From Duganella sp. SG902 (lineage in GTDB: Bacteria > Pseudomonadota > Gammaproteobacteria > Burkholderiales > Burkholderiaceae_D): DNA of 64,000 nucleotides. The stretch's first letter is position 1; each line of letters begins with the position of its first letter. Below the pieces are notes generated by a model. The model ran no database searches. It was given only the letters and a program-made list of their open reading frames with translations, and was not told the DNA's origin. This document shows, piece by piece, positions 1 through 9,476 of this stretch. The stretch is taken from the NCBI RefSeq assembly GCF_013376005.1, contig NZ_JABMJK010000019.1, positions 1 to 64,000 of the forward strand, read 5' to 3'. A program made the position numbers and the translations under genes.

Positions 1-100
1 AGGGTGTAGTCGCTCTGAGTCCGCTTTCGTCCAGTTCCCATCTCGCTCTCCTAAGAAAAGGCGGGAAATGACAACTTAAACCAGGACGGGTCACATCCGA

Positions 101-128
101 AAAAAAAGCCACCGCAAGCGGTGGCTTT
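101..128 (-). terminator. Rho-independent terminator of the dicarboxylate symporter gene
   Basis: An 11-bp perfect stem (105-115 pairs with 118-128) carries a run of A on its left side, which reads as a U-tract on the minus strand. It lies just past the stop codon of the minus-strand symporter gene. Confidence 0.85.
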
Positions 129-135
129 GTCGTTT

Positions 136-1377
136 TTAGGCTTCCGCCGTTTTCGGCGGGTCCATCTCGCCTTCCCACTTCGCCACCACGGCGGTGGCGA
201 TGCCGTTGCCGATGACGTTGGTCGCGGAGCGCGCCATGTCGAGGAAGTGGTCGATGCCCAGCAGCAGCAGCATGCCGGCTTCCGGAATGTTGAACTGACC
301 CAGCGTCGCGGCGATCACCACCAGCGAGGCGCGCGGCACGCCGGCCATGCCTTTCGAGGTCAGCATCAGCACCGCCATCATGGTCATCTGCTGGCCCAGC
401 GACATCTCGATGCCGTACGCCTGCGCGATGAACACAGTGGCGAAGGTGCAGTACATCATCGAACCGTCCAGGTTGAACGAGTAGCCGATCGGCAGCACGA
501 ACGAGGCGATGCGGTTGCGCACGCCGAAACGCTCCAGGCCCTCCAGCGTTTTCGGATACGCCGCCTCGCTCGACGCGGTCGAGAAGGCCAGCAGCGCCGG
601 GCTGCGCATTTCCTTCATCAGCGCGAACACGCGGCCTTTGAGGAACAGGAAGCCGATGAAGATCAGCAGCGTCCACAGCAGCACGATGCCGAAGTAGAAC
701 TCGGCCATGAACACGCCGTAGGTCGACAGTACGCCCAGGCCGCTCTTGGCGATGGTGCCTGCCACCGCCGCGAACACGGCGAACGGCGCGAACTTCATCA
801 CGTAGCCGGTCACTTTCAGCATCACGTGCGCCACGCCGTCCAGTGCGTCGATCAGGGCATTGGCTTTCTGGCCCACGGCCGCGGCGGCCGAGCCGAAGAA
901 CAGCGAGAAGATCACAATCTGCAGGATCTCGTTCTTGGCCATGCCGTCCACGATCGACGACGGCACCAGGTGGGTGACGAAGTCTTTCAGGGTCAGGCTG
1001 GAGGTGGCCAGGTCGGCCTTGGCGGCGGTGGCGGCCATGTGGCCCAGCAGCGCGTCGCCCGGACGGAAGATGTTGACCAGCACCAGGCCCAGGCTCAGCG
1101 ACATCACCGAGGCGATGAAGAACCAGCCCAGCGTCTTGACGCCGACGCGGCCGACGGCGGTGGCGTCGCCCATCTTGGCGATGCCGCACACCAGCGTGGA
1201 GAACACCAGCGGCGCGATAATCATCTTGATCAGGCGCAGGAACAGCGTGGTGATCAGCGCCATGGTGTCGGCAAAGCCGGTGGGACTGGCCAGATTGTCA
1301 TGGGCGAAGTAACCGGTGATGATGCCTAGCACCAGTCCAATCAGGATGTACGTGGTCAATCGGCTTTGTTTGTTCAT
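136..1377 (-). CDS. dctA: C4-dicarboxylate/cation symporter, DctA-like (DAACS family)
   Basis: Inner-membrane secondary transporter that should import succinate, fumarate or malate (or acidic amino acids) with protons or sodium. The 413 aa and repeated hydrophobic segments fit the DAACS/GltPh fold. The family landmarks are visible: the serine-rich hairpin FSTASSEAAYP, the NLDGS motif (equivalent to NMDGT) and C-terminal DMARSATNVIGNG. Glycine follows GN where glutamate carriers usually have aspartate, which favours dicarboxylates. The ATG has an AGGAAA Shine-Dalgarno about 9 nt upstream, and the gene stands alone with its own terminator. Family is certain; the exact substrate is inferred. Confidence 0.88.
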   Translation of the reverse strand: MNKQSRLTTYILIGLVLGIITGYFAHDNLASPTGFADTMALITTLFLRLIKMIIAPLVFSTLVCGIAKMGDATAVGRVGVKTLGWFFIASVMSLSLGLVLVNIFRPGDALLGHMAATAAKADLATSSLTLKDFVTHLVPSSIVDGMAKNEILQIVIFSLFFGSAAAAVGQKANALIDALDGVAHVMLKVTGYVMKFAPFAVFAAVAGTIAKSGLGVLSTYGVFMAEFYFGIVLLWTLLIFIGFLFLKGRVFALMKEMRSPALLAFSTASSEAAYPKTLEGLERFGVRNRIASFVLPIGYSFNLDGSMMYCTFATVFIAQAYGIEMSLGQQMTMMAVLMLTSKGMAGVPRASLVVIAATLGQFNIPEAGMLLLLGIDHFLDMARSATNVIGNGIATAVVAKWEGEMDPPKTAEA

Positions 1378-1566
1378 ATTTTGAGGTTTCCTGTGGTAGT
1401 GTCTCTCTGAGCCTGAACAGCGGGATGGGTAGCCGCTGCTTTCTTCTTATGGCGGCAGCCGGTTTCGGGTGCGTCGGCTGCTGAAACTATTGGCAAGTTC
1501 CGCAGTATCCTTGTGGGCAAGGGCGCTGTCAAGCGCGTGGCTGCGCGCAAAATAATCTACTTTCCT

Positions 1567-2292
1567 ATGATCGAAATCAAAAATATCAGCAAGTGGTATG
1601 GCCAATTCCAGGTGCTCAAGGAGTGCGGCACCCGGGTTGAAAAAGGCGACGTGATGGTGATTTGCGGCCCGTCCGGCTCCGGCAAGTCCACGCTGATTAA
1701 GACCGTCAACGGGCTGGAACCGTTCCAGCAGGGGGAAATTATCGTGGACGGCACCTCGGTCGGCGCCAAGGGCACCGATTTGCCGGCGCTGCGCGCGCGC
1801 ATCGGCATGGTGTTCCAGAATTTCGAGCTGTTCCCGCATTTGTCGGTGCGCGACAACCTGACGCTGGGGCAAATCAAGGTGCTGGGGCGCGGCAAGGACG
1901 AGGCCACCGAGCGCGGCTTGCATTATCTGGACCGCGTCGGCCTGCTGGCGCACCAGGACAAATTCCCGGCCCAACTGTCCGGCGGGCAGCAGCAGCGGGT
2001 GGCGATCGCCCGCGCGCTGGCCATGGACCCGATCGCCATGCTGTTCGACGAGCCCACCTCGGCGCTGGACCCGGAGATGATCAACGAGGTGCTCGATGTG
2101 ATGGTCGGCCTGGCGCAGGAGGGCATGACCATGATGGTGGTCACCCACGAGATGGGCTTCGCCCGCAAGGTGGCCAACCGGGTGGTGTTCATGGATCAGG
2201 GGGCCATACTGGAGGACAGCAGCAAGGAGGAGTTCTTCCACGCCCCGCGCACGGAACGCGCGCGCGATTTCCTGGCCCGTATAATTCACTGA
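1567..2292 (+). CDS. Polar amino acid ABC transporter ATP-binding protein (GlnQ/GltL type)
   Basis: Cytoplasmic ATPase subunit of an amino-acid importer, 241 aa. Walker A GPSGSGKST, Q-loop FQNFELFPH, signature LSGGQQQRVAIARAL, Walker B MLFDEPTSALDPE and the H-loop THEMGFARKV are all present, and the pattern is typical of the polar amino acid subfamily. I start at ATG 1567 (MIEIKNI); an in-frame GTG at 1513 adds 18 residues unlike the family. No clear Shine-Dalgarno precedes 1567, but an AATAAT -10-like box at 1551-1556 would give a very short leader. No permease or binding-protein gene is adjacent, so its partners must be elsewhere. Its TGA overlaps the next gene's ATG (TGATG). Confidence 0.9.
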   Translation: MIEIKNISKWYGQFQVLKECGTRVEKGDVMVICGPSGSGKSTLIKTVNGLEPFQQGEIIVDGTSVGAKGTDLPALRARIGMVFQNFELFPHLSVRDNLTLGQIKVLGRGKDEATERGLHYLDRVGLLAHQDKFPAQLSGGQQQRVAIARALAMDPIAMLFDEPTSALDPEMINEVLDVMVGLAQEGMTMMVVTHEMGFARKVANRVVFMDQGAILEDSSKEEFFHAPRTERARDFLARIIH

Positions 2293-3740
2293 TGAACATT
2301 CCTTTCAAGCAATTGAGCGCCGCCATGCTGGCGCTGGGGCTGCTGAGCGTGGCTCATGCGGCGGATAAGATCGCCGCCGATCTGGTGCTGACCAAGGCGA
2401 CCCTGATCGACGTGGCCGGCGGCAAGGCGGTCAAGGGCAAGTCGGTGGTGCTCAAGGGCGACACCATTCTGGCGGTGGTGGACGACAAGCAGTTGTCGCG
2501 GTACGCGGCCAGCAAGACCATCAGCCTGCCGGGCAAATACCTGATGCCGGGCCTGTGGGACACGCACGTGCACTTCGGCGGCGGGCCGGCGCTGATTGAA
2601 GAGAACAAGCATTTGCTGCAACTGTATCTGGCCTACGGCATCACCGCCGTGCGCGATTGCTCGGGCGATTTGCCCGATACGGTGTTGCAGTGGCGCGACC
2701 AGGTCAACGCGCGCCAGCTGGAAGGCCCGACCATCTTCACCTCCGCCGCCAAGCTGGAGGGCTACAAGCCGCTGTGGAAGGGCACCATTGAGGTCGGCAC
2801 GCCGGAAGAGGTGAGCCGGGCGCTGGACAAGCTGCAGGGCCAGAAGGTGGACTTCGTCAAGATCACCGAGAACACGTTGAAGCCGGAGATTTACCTCGAA
2901 GCCCTGCGTCAGGCCAAGGCGCGCGGCATGCGCACCTCGGGCCATATTCCGGTGCAGCTGACGCTGGCGACCATGTTCGACGCCGGCCTGGGCACGGTGG
3001 AGCATCAGTCGTATCTGCTGCGTGCGGCCACGCCGCGTGAGAAGGAATTGACCGAGCAGGTCGCGGCCGGCACGCTGACCGGCAAGGAGGCCGTCAAGCA
3101 GAGCCTGGCCTCCTACGATGAAGCGACCGCGCGCGCCTCGTTCCGTTACATGGCGTCCAAAGGCACGGCGGTGGTGCCGACCTTGTCGGTGTCGCGCGTG
3201 GTGGCGTACCTGGACGTGGACGATCACGCGCATGACGAAGCCTTGCAGTACATCGGCAAGGGCCTGCGCGCCACCTACGACTGGCGCGTGCAGCGCGCGG
3301 CGCAGGACGACGCGGCGGCGATCGCGCAGCGCAAGGCGGTGTTCGAGAAATCGGCGTCGCTGCTGCCGATCCTGCAGCAGGAAGGCGTGAGCATCATCGC
3401 CGGCACCGATGCGGGCTTCCTGAATTCCTACGACTATCCGGGCCAGGCGCTGCACGATGAAATCGGCCTGTACGTGAACTATGGCCTGACGCCGGCGCAG
3501 GCCCTGCAAACGGCGGTGATCAACGGCCCGCGCTTCCTCGGCAAGCTGGATCGCTACGGCGCGCTGGAGGCGGGCAAGGTGGCCGACGTGCTGGTGCTGG
3601 ATGCGAATCCGCTGCAGGACATCGGCGCCACCCGCAAGATCCGCACCGTCATCAGCAAAGGCAGCGTCTACGACCGCGCCCGCCTCGACAAAATCCTGGC
3701 CGACACCAAAGCCTGGGCGGCCCAAACCAAGGCCGAATAA
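2292..3740 (+). CDS. Secreted metal-dependent amidohydrolase
   Basis: 482 aa with a signal peptide (cleavage likely after AHA-23), so probably periplasmic. Amidohydrolase-superfamily TIM barrel: metal ligands H92xH94 in DTHVHF, a lysine in FVKITEN near 192, histidines in SGHIP and EHQS, and aspartate in GTDAG near 375. The C-terminal GxLExGKVADVLVLDANPL segment is the usual composite beta-sandwich, as in imidazolonepropionase/prolidase-like enzymes. The start codon overlaps the stop of the ABC ATPase, implying translational coupling. The substrate could be a dipeptide or a cyclic amide; nothing in the sequence decides. Superfamily is certain, reaction unknown. Confidence 0.85.
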   Translation: MNIPFKQLSAAMLALGLLSVAHAADKIAADLVLTKATLIDVAGGKAVKGKSVVLKGDTILAVVDDKQLSRYAASKTISLPGKYLMPGLWDTHVHFGGGPALIEENKHLLQLYLAYGITAVRDCSGDLPDTVLQWRDQVNARQLEGPTIFTSAAKLEGYKPLWKGTIEVGTPEEVSRALDKLQGQKVDFVKITENTLKPEIYLEALRQAKARGMRTSGHIPVQLTLATMFDAGLGTVEHQSYLLRAATPREKELTEQVAAGTLTGKEAVKQSLASYDEATARASFRYMASKGTAVVPTLSVSRVVAYLDVDDHAHDEALQYIGKGLRATYDWRVQRAAQDDAAAIAQRKAVFEKSASLLPILQQEGVSIIAGTDAGFLNSYDYPGQALHDEIGLYVNYGLTPAQALQTAVINGPRFLGKLDRYGALEAGKVADVLVLDANPLQDIGATRKIRTVISKGSVYDRARLDKILADTKAWAAQTKAE

Positions 3741-3798
3741 GCCGCCAGAGCAACTACCGTAAGGCATAATGTGGACATTCTTACATCTTGAGACCGCC

Positions 3799-5142
3799 AT
3801 GCCTTTGATTCGTTCCCTGTTTTTTGTGCTGATGTGTTTTGCGCCCGTGGTTTGGGCGGCCGATGCGTTTCCGGCAGGGGCGCCGATGAAGGGGCCGGTG
3901 GGCTTTGTGTATGCGATTTACTATGCCGAGGCGCCGGCGGCCGAGCCGCTGGCAGCGCTGAATGCGGCGTTGGCGCGGCAAGGCGGCAAGATCACGGTAG
4001 TGAAGGATCTGGCGGAAGCGCCAACCGCGCCGCAAGTGGTGGCCACGCTGGACGCGAATATTCAGAAAACCTACCCGCCGCCCAGCGTGCGAATGATCGA
4101 ATACTTCGGCCGTGGCCTGAGCAAGGCGCAAGCGCAGGCGCTGCAATTGGCTCAAACGGCGCTGGTGCTGGAATTCCGCGCGCCGGCATCGCCCACTTAC
4201 GCCGCGCTGCGCGCCGCGGACAGCCTCCTGCTGCAAGTGGCCGAGCAAACCGGCGGCTTGATCTGGGACGAGGAAACCCGCGAGATCTTCACCACCGCCG
4301 AATGGCGCAAGCGCCACGTCGAGGGCTGGCAAGGCGATGTGCCCAACGTAATCCGCCACACCGTCATCCACGCCTATCAGGGTGACAATCTGCTGCGCGA
4401 AATCACGCTGGGCATGGCCAAGTTTGGCCTGCCGGATATCGTGGTGAACGATGTCGCGCATTCGCAGAACAATCAGGCCGGTAACCTGATCAACATCCTC
4501 GCGCAAGCGCTGGTGGAGGGGGCTGAGATCGGCCAGGGCGGGGCCATGACGCTGAACCTGAAGACCATCCGGCACGATGGCTTCCGCAACGGCCAACTGC
4601 CATCGCTGGTCGACAATGCCAAGGGCGTGGCCCAGCTATCGCTTTACAAAGGCCAGCCGGAAGAAGGCGATCCGCAAAACCGCCTGCTGGAAGTGGGCTT
4701 TGAGCGCTACCCCGGACCGGACCGCTACGCGCGGCAGACCGCCTTGTTCGCGTCCCTGTTCGGCTTCACCGACACGCTGCAGATGGTTAAGCACGATGAC
4801 GCGATCCTGGCCGCCAGCGCCGCCGCCAAGGCCAAGCTGCCCGCCTTGCGCCAGCGCTTCAACGCCGGCTTGAAGCCGGGCGAATACGTCATCGTCAAGG
4901 CGCCCTTCGCCACGCCGGACGAGGGCCGGGAATGGATGTGGGTGGAAGTCACCAAGTGGGATGAAAAAGAGATCACCGGACTGCTGAACAACGAGCCGGC
5001 TCAGATTCCGACGCTGCACAGTGGTCAGATCGTCAAGGTCAAGGTGGCCGACGTATTCGACTATCTGCTGTATGACGGCAAGGGCGGCGAAGAGGGCAAC
5101 GAGTCGGGCAAGCTGATGGCCCGCCAGCGCGCCGGGCAGTGA
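3799..5142 (+). CDS. Exported DUF2314-domain protein of unknown function
   Basis: 447 aa from ATG 3799, chosen because it begins a clean signal peptide (MPLIRSLFFVLMCFAPVVWA). The upstream in-frame ATG at 3769 would bury it. The last ~90 residues (GEYVIVKAPFATPDEG, then EWMWVEV and a late GQIVKVKVADVFDYL) match DUF2314, a small domain found in many bacterial proteins. The preceding ~330 residues form a soluble alpha/beta region that I do not recognise. A CATAAT -10-like box lies at about 3765, so it probably has its own promoter. No catalytic motif is evident. Confidence 0.7.
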   Translation: MPLIRSLFFVLMCFAPVVWAADAFPAGAPMKGPVGFVYAIYYAEAPAAEPLAALNAALARQGGKITVVKDLAEAPTAPQVVATLDANIQKTYPPPSVRMIEYFGRGLSKAQAQALQLAQTALVLEFRAPASPTYAALRAADSLLLQVAEQTGGLIWDEETREIFTTAEWRKRHVEGWQGDVPNVIRHTVIHAYQGDNLLREITLGMAKFGLPDIVVNDVAHSQNNQAGNLINILAQALVEGAEIGQGGAMTLNLKTIRHDGFRNGQLPSLVDNAKGVAQLSLYKGQPEEGDPQNRLLEVGFERYPGPDRYARQTALFASLFGFTDTLQMVKHDDAILAASAAAKAKLPALRQRFNAGLKPGEYVIVKAPFATPDEGREWMWVEVTKWDEKEITGLLNNEPAQIPTLHSGQIVKVKVADVFDYLLYDGKGGEEGNESGKLMARQRAGQ

Positions 5143-5188
5143 GAACCGGGTAAAATATCGGCTATTCGCATTTTGAAAGCCCGCCGCC

Positions 5189-6241
5189 ATGTCCGACCTC
5201 GAACAAACGCCAACCAGCATCACCATCACCCGCCCAGACGACTGGCACCTGCATCTACGCGACGGCGCCACGCTGGCCAGCGTGCTGCCGCACAGCGCCC
5301 GTCAGTTCGGCCGCGCGATTGTGATGCCGAATTTGAAGCCTCCGGTCACCACCACCGCCGCCGCCATCGCCTACCGCGAGCGCATTCTGGCGGCTCTGCC
5401 GGCGGGGCTGGATTTCGAGCCGTTGATGACGCTCTACCTCACCAATAACACCCAGCCGGACGAAATCGTGCGCGCGGTGGAGAGTGGCGTGGTGCACGCG
5501 GTGAAGCTGTATCCGGCCGGCGCCACCACCAACTCGGACGCCGGCGTGACCGATCTGGCCAACTGCTACAAGACGCTGGAGAAGATGCAGGAACTTGGCC
5601 TGCCATTCCTGGTGCACGGTGAGGTGACCGATCAGGATATCGACCTGTTCGACCGCGAGGCGGTGTTCATCGAGCGCGTCATGCGTCCGCTGCGCCGCGA
5701 TTTCCCAGCGCTGAACATCGTTTTCGAACACATCACCACCAAGCACGCCGCGCAGTACGTGGCGGAAGCCGAAGGCCCGATCGCCGCGACCATCACCGCG
5801 CATCACCTGCTGTACAACCGTAACGACATCTTCAAGGGCGGCATCCGTCCTCACTACTACTGCCTGCCGGTGCTGAAACGCGAAGAGCACCGCCTGGCGC
5901 TGGTGACGGCGGCGACCAGCGGCGACGAGCGCTTCTTCCTCGGCACCGACTCGGCGCCGCACGCCAAGGGTGCCAAGGAAGCCGCCTGCGGTTGCGCCGG
6001 CTGCTACACCGCGCTGCACGCGATGGAGCTGTACGCCGAAGCCTTCGAACGCGCCGGCGCGCTGGACAAGCTGGAAGCCTTCGCGTCGCTGAACGGCCCG
6101 GCCTTCTACAACCTGCCGGTCAACCAGGGCAAGATCACGCTCAAGCGCGAGCAGTGGACGCTGCCGGAAGCCCTGCCGCTGGCGGACCAGCAAGTCATTC
6201 CACTCAACGCCGGCGAAACCATCAACTGGAAAATGGTGTAA
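5189..6241 (+). CDS. pyrC: Dihydroorotase (class II)
   Basis: Third step of pyrimidine biosynthesis: interconverts N-carbamoyl-aspartate and dihydroorotate. At 350 aa it has the usual class II length. Zinc ligands are visible: H20 and H22 in WHLHLRD, K106 (carboxylated lysine) in [13 protein letters not shown]143 in LVHGE, H181 in FEHITT and D254 in [14 protein letters not shown] -10-like box lies near 5153, giving a short leader. The next gene starts 3 nt after the stop and is probably cotranscribed. Confidence 0.97.
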   Translation: MSDLEQTPTSITITRPDDWHLHLRDGATLASVLPHSARQFGRAIVMPNLKPPVTTTAAAIAYRERILAALPAGLDFEPLMTLYLTNNTQPDEIVRAVESGVVHAVKLYPAGATTNSDAGVTDLANCYKTLEKMQELGLPFLVHGEVTDQDIDLFDREAVFIERVMRPLRRDFPALNIVFEHITTKHAAQYVAEAEGPIAATITAHHLLYNRNDIFKGGIRPHYYCLPVLKREEHRLALVTAATSGDERFFLGTDSAPHAKGAKEAACGCAGCYTALHAMELYAEAFERAGALDKLEAFASLNGPAFYNLPVNQGKITLKREQWTLPEALPLADQQVIPLNAGETINWKMV

Positions 6242-6244
6242 GCA

Positions 6245-7042
6245 GTGCTGGCTACAATCGACTGGTCGCGTCCGTGGTACGAATCGGTACGCGACGCGGC
6301 CGGCCGGTTGTCCGCGCAGGCGCATTTCCGCGATGAGTTCAGCCAGCAGGCCGCCGCGCTGGGCCTGCGCAACCACCTTGGCTTGCCGCTGTCCTTCGTG
6401 CCGCAGGAGGATCTGCCGGAAGGCACGGCCTACGAGGAACACATCGGCGCCACCGGTTGCGTGCCCACGCGCGACAACCTGCATGACTTCTTCAACGGCC
6501 TTGTGTGGCTGACTTTCCCGCAAATCAAAGTCCAGCTGAACGCCCTGCAGGCGGCGCAGATCGCGCTGGACGGCGTCGGCAAATCGCGCGGCCCCGCGCG
6601 TGACGGCGCCACCATCTTCGACGAAAACGCCGCTTTGCTGGTGGTGCGCGATAACGCGGACGGCCATGCGCTGATTGAGGCGCTGCGCGAGCATCGCTGG
6701 CACGAAGCGTTTGTCGAGCGCCGCGCGCAGTGGGGCAATGATGCGCAGACCTGGCTGTTCGGTCACGCGCTGATGGAAAAGCTGGTGGCGCCGCGCAAGG
6801 CCATCACCGCCCACACCCGCATCCTGCTGGCAGGCGACGATTTCTTCACGTTGGACCACGCCGCTCGCCGCGCATGGATCGACGCCACCGTCGCGCGACA
6901 ACTGGCCGAGGAGGGACTGAGCACCGCCGGCTTCACGCCGATGCAGGCGTTGGGCGTGCCGGGCTGGTGGCCGGGGCAGGACGAAGCCTTCTACGCCGAC
7001 GCAACGGTGTTCCGCCCCAAGCGGGCAGGCGCAGTAAAATAG
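6245..7042 (+). CDS. DUF3025 domain protein
   Basis: 265 aa from a GTG start 3 nt after pyrC; an upstream start would run into pyrC. The conserved block (GCVPTRDNLHDFFNGLVWLTFPQIK, quoted as GCVPTRDN and HDFFNGLVW) is typical of DUF3025, a proteobacterial family of unknown function. It is followed by RDGATIFDENAALLV and a C-terminal GVPGWWP motif. No signal peptide or membrane segment is seen, so it is probably cytosolic. Tight spacing suggests an operon with pyrC. Confidence 0.8.
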   Translation: MLATIDWSRPWYESVRDAAGRLSAQAHFRDEFSQQAAALGLRNHLGLPLSFVPQEDLPEGTAYEEHIGATGCVPTRDNLHDFFNGLVWLTFPQIKVQLNALQAAQIALDGVGKSRGPARDGATIFDENAALLVVRDNADGHALIEALREHRWHEAFVERRAQWGNDAQTWLFGHALMEKLVAPRKAITAHTRILLAGDDFFTLDHAARRAWIDATVARQLAEEGLSTAGFTPMQALGVPGWWPGQDEAFYADATVFRPKRAGAVK

Positions 7043-7092
7043 TCGCTTCGACATCAACTCACACGCCGCCGACGCGGCAGAAAGTCCATGCC

Positions 7093-8088
7093 ATGACGCA
7101 GCCAATCCGCTGGGGTATTCTCGGCACCGGCAAAATCGCCAAAGCCTTCGCCACCGCTTTGCAGGACACGCCTGACGCCAAACTGGTGGCCGTCGCTTCG
7201 CGCTCTGTGGACAGCGCTACCAACTTCGGCCAGCAGTACGGCGCCGAGCGTTTTCACGGCAGCTATCAGGCGCTGGCCGACGATCCGGATGTGGATGTGG
7301 TCTACATCGCCACGCCGCATCCCATGCACCATGAGAACGCGCTGATATGCCTTAACGGCGGCAAGGCGGTGCTGGTGGAGAAGTCGTTCACCATGAACCG
7401 GCGCCAGGCCGAGGACATCATCAACCTCGCGCGCGCGAAGAAGCTGTTCGTGATGGAGGCGATGTGGACGCGCTTCATGCCATCCGTGGTGGAAGCCAAG
7501 CGCATCGTCGACAGCGGCGAGATCGGCAAACCGGCCAACGTCACCGCCGATTTCGGTTTTACGTCGGACGCCGGCCCGGAGCACCGCCTGTTCGCGCCGG
7601 AGCTGGGCGGCGGCGCGCTGCTGGACCTGGGTATCTATCCATTGTCGATGGCATCGTTCTTCCTGGGCGGCGTGACTGGCGTGAAGGCGCAGGCGGAGAT
7701 GACCAATACCGGCGTCGATATGCAAACCGCGTTCACCCTGTCGCACGAAGGCGGCGGCGTGTCGTCCTGCGCGTGCAGCCTGCGTTCGCGCACGCCGACC
7801 GAGTTGACCATCTCCGGCGAGAAGGGCTTCGTGCGCCTGCATGACCGCTTCCACAACACCGACAAGGTCACCGTCACGCTGGTGAACGGCGCTTCGCGCA
7901 GCGAGCGCACGCTGGATCTGCCAAAAAGCGGCAACGGCTACACGCACGAGGCGCAGGAAGTGGGCCGCTGCATCCGCGCGGGCCTGATCGAAAGCCCGGT
8001 GATGCCGCACGCGGAAACGCTGGCCATCATGGGCACGCTGGACGAGATCCGCGCGCAGATCGGTTTGCGCTATCCGGCCGACGAGTAA
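7093..8088 (+). CDS. Gfo/Idh/MocA family NAD(P)-dependent oxidoreductase
   Basis: 331 aa. The N-terminal Rossmann fold starts directly at MTQPIRWGILGTGKIAK, which fixes the start at ATG 7093 rather than the longer in-frame opening. Further family marks are VVYIATPHPMHHENALICL, VLVEKSFTMN (the catalytic EKP-like lysine motif) and FVMEAMWTRFMP; GGGALLDLGIYPLSMA matches the trans-dihydrodiol dehydrogenase-like branch. It oxidises or reduces a sugar or cyclic alcohol; the substrate is not decidable here. A TAAAAT -10-like box near 7034 suggests its own promoter. Confidence 0.9.
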   Translation: MTQPIRWGILGTGKIAKAFATALQDTPDAKLVAVASRSVDSATNFGQQYGAERFHGSYQALADDPDVDVVYIATPHPMHHENALICLNGGKAVLVEKSFTMNRRQAEDIINLARAKKLFVMEAMWTRFMPSVVEAKRIVDSGEIGKPANVTADFGFTSDAGPEHRLFAPELGGGALLDLGIYPLSMASFFLGGVTGVKAQAEMTNTGVDMQTAFTLSHEGGGVSSCACSLRSRTPTELTISGEKGFVRLHDRFHNTDKVTVTLVNGASRSERTLDLPKSGNGYTHEAQEVGRCIRAGLIESPVMPHAETLAIMGTLDEIRAQIGLRYPADE

Positions 8089-8148
8089 GCAAGGCCGCGC
8101 CGAAGTGGTTACAATCCCCGGATACGAATTCAATAACGGGGATAGATC

Positions 8149-9360
8149 ATGCTTGCCACGGACCGCACACTGACCTTGAAAAACGTGCTGCTCGCCACTG
8201 GCGTCATCCTGACGCTGGCGATGGGCGTGCGTCATGGTTTTGGCTTCTGGCTGCAACCGATCTCCCAGGCCAATGGCTGGACGCGCGAGACGTACTCGCT
8301 GGCGCAAGCCATGCAAAACCTGATGTGGGGCGCGTTCGGCCCGTTCGCCGGCATGGCGGCGGACCGCTTCGGCACCATGCGCGTGGTGCTGGTCGGCGCG
8401 CTGTGTTACGCGGCGGGGCTGGTGTGGATGGCGATGGTGACGCAGCCCACCCTGTTCGTGCTGGGTACCGGCGTGCTGGTGGGGCTTGGTCTGGCCTGTA
8501 CCGCGTTTGGAGCGGTGAGCGGCATCATCGGCCGCGTGGCGCCGCCGGAAAAGCGTTCGTGGGCGTTCGGTGTCTCGGGCGCGGCCAGCTCGTTCGGCCA
8601 GTTCATGATGATGCCGATCGAGCAGCAGCTGATTTCCGCCGTCGGCTGGCAGAACGCCTTCTACATCCTGGGCGCCTTGATCCTCCTGTTGATGGTGCCG
8701 ATGGCCCTCTACCTGCGCGAGCCAGCCGTGCAGCATGCGCATGGTCCGCAGCAAAGTGTGCGCGAGGCGGCCAGCGAGGCGCTGGGCAATCGCTCCTTCC
8801 TGTTCCTGGTGGCCGGCTATTTCGTGTGCGGCTTCCAAGTGGTGTTCATCGGCGTGCATCTGCCGGCCTACCTGAAGGATCAGGGCATCGTCAATCCTAA
8901 TGTGGCGGTGCTGGCGCTGGCGCTGATTGGCTTGTTCAACATCTTTGGTTCCTATTACGCGGGCAAGCTGGGTGGGCGCTTCCCGAAACGCTATTTGCTG
9001 TCGACGATTTACTTCTCGCGTTCCGTGGTGATTTCATTGTTCCTGCTGGCGCCCTTGATGCCGCTGTCGGTGTACCTGTTCGCGGCGGCGATGGGGGTGT
9101 TGTGGCTGTCCACCGTGCCGCTGACGAACGGCATCATCGCCGGCGTGTTCGGCGTGAAGCATATGTCGATGCTGGCGGGGATCGTGTTCTTCTCGCACCA
9201 GCTGGGCAGCTTCCTGGGCGTGTGGCTGGGCGGTTATCTGTACACCAACACCGGCAGCTATGACATCGTGTGGGGCATCGCGATTGCGCTGGGTGTGATG
9301 TCCGGCCTGATCAACCTGCCGATCAACGAGCGCCCGCTGGCGCGCACGCAGGCGGCATGA
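8149..9360 (+). CDS. MFS transporter (oxalate/formate- or monocarboxylate-like)
   Basis: 403 aa with about 12 hydrophobic helices and an MFS loop 2-3 motif (GMAADRFGTMRVVL). The opening TLAMGVRHGFGFWLQPISQANGWTRETYSLAQAMQNL resembles the OFA/MCT-like branch that moves small carboxylates. GGATAG serves as Shine-Dalgarno and TACAAT near 8110 as a possible -10. Its stop overlaps the ATG of a 39-codon gene by 4 nt (ATGA). The family is clear, the substrate unknown. Confidence 0.88.
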   Translation: MLATDRTLTLKNVLLATGVILTLAMGVRHGFGFWLQPISQANGWTRETYSLAQAMQNLMWGAFGPFAGMAADRFGTMRVVLVGALCYAAGLVWMAMVTQPTLFVLGTGVLVGLGLACTAFGAVSGIIGRVAPPEKRSWAFGVSGAASSFGQFMMMPIEQQLISAVGWQNAFYILGALILLLMVPMALYLREPAVQHAHGPQQSVREAASEALGNRSFLFLVAGYFVCGFQVVFIGVHLPAYLKDQGIVNPNVAVLALALIGLFNIFGSYYAGKLGGRFPKRYLLSTIYFSRSVVISLFLLAPLMPLSVYLFAAAMGVLWLSTVPLTNGIIAGVFGVKHMSMLAGIVFFSHQLGSFLGVWLGGYLYTNTGSYDIVWGIAIALGVMSGLINLPINERPLARTQAA

Positions 9361-9476
9361 TGAAAACCTGGCTGCTGCGCGCCGCCGTCGCCGTTGTGCT
9401 GGCGCTGGGGTTCGCGGCTTACCTGACCCCAGACTTTGTGGTCGATCTGGCCAATCGGATTTATCTCTGTTTTTAA
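9357..9476 (+). CDS. 39-aa single-pass membrane protein coupled to the MFS gene
   Basis: Reads MMKTWLLRAAVAVVLALGF, then AAYLTPDFVVDLANRIYLCF. It has one hydrophobic segment (residues 5-22) and a short polar tail. The first ATG overlaps the MFS stop codon (ATGA; a second ATG follows at 9360), the classic arrangement for translational coupling. The stop overlaps the end of recG, which runs towards it, by 4 nt. It could be a small accessory subunit of the transporter; that is inference from position. Confidence 0.6.
   Translation: MMKTWLLRAAVAVVLALGFAAYLTPDFVVDLANRIYLCF

Noticed and set aside
1-99. Possible end of an upstream gene
   Set aside because: No frame of convincing length or composition is present; it is probably an intergenic tail outside the dctA terminator.
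121-1329. A 402-codon plus-strand frame opposite the dicarboxylate symporter
   Set aside because: His/Arg/Gln-rich shadow translation with no family resemblance; the minus-strand gene has its own ribosome site and terminator.
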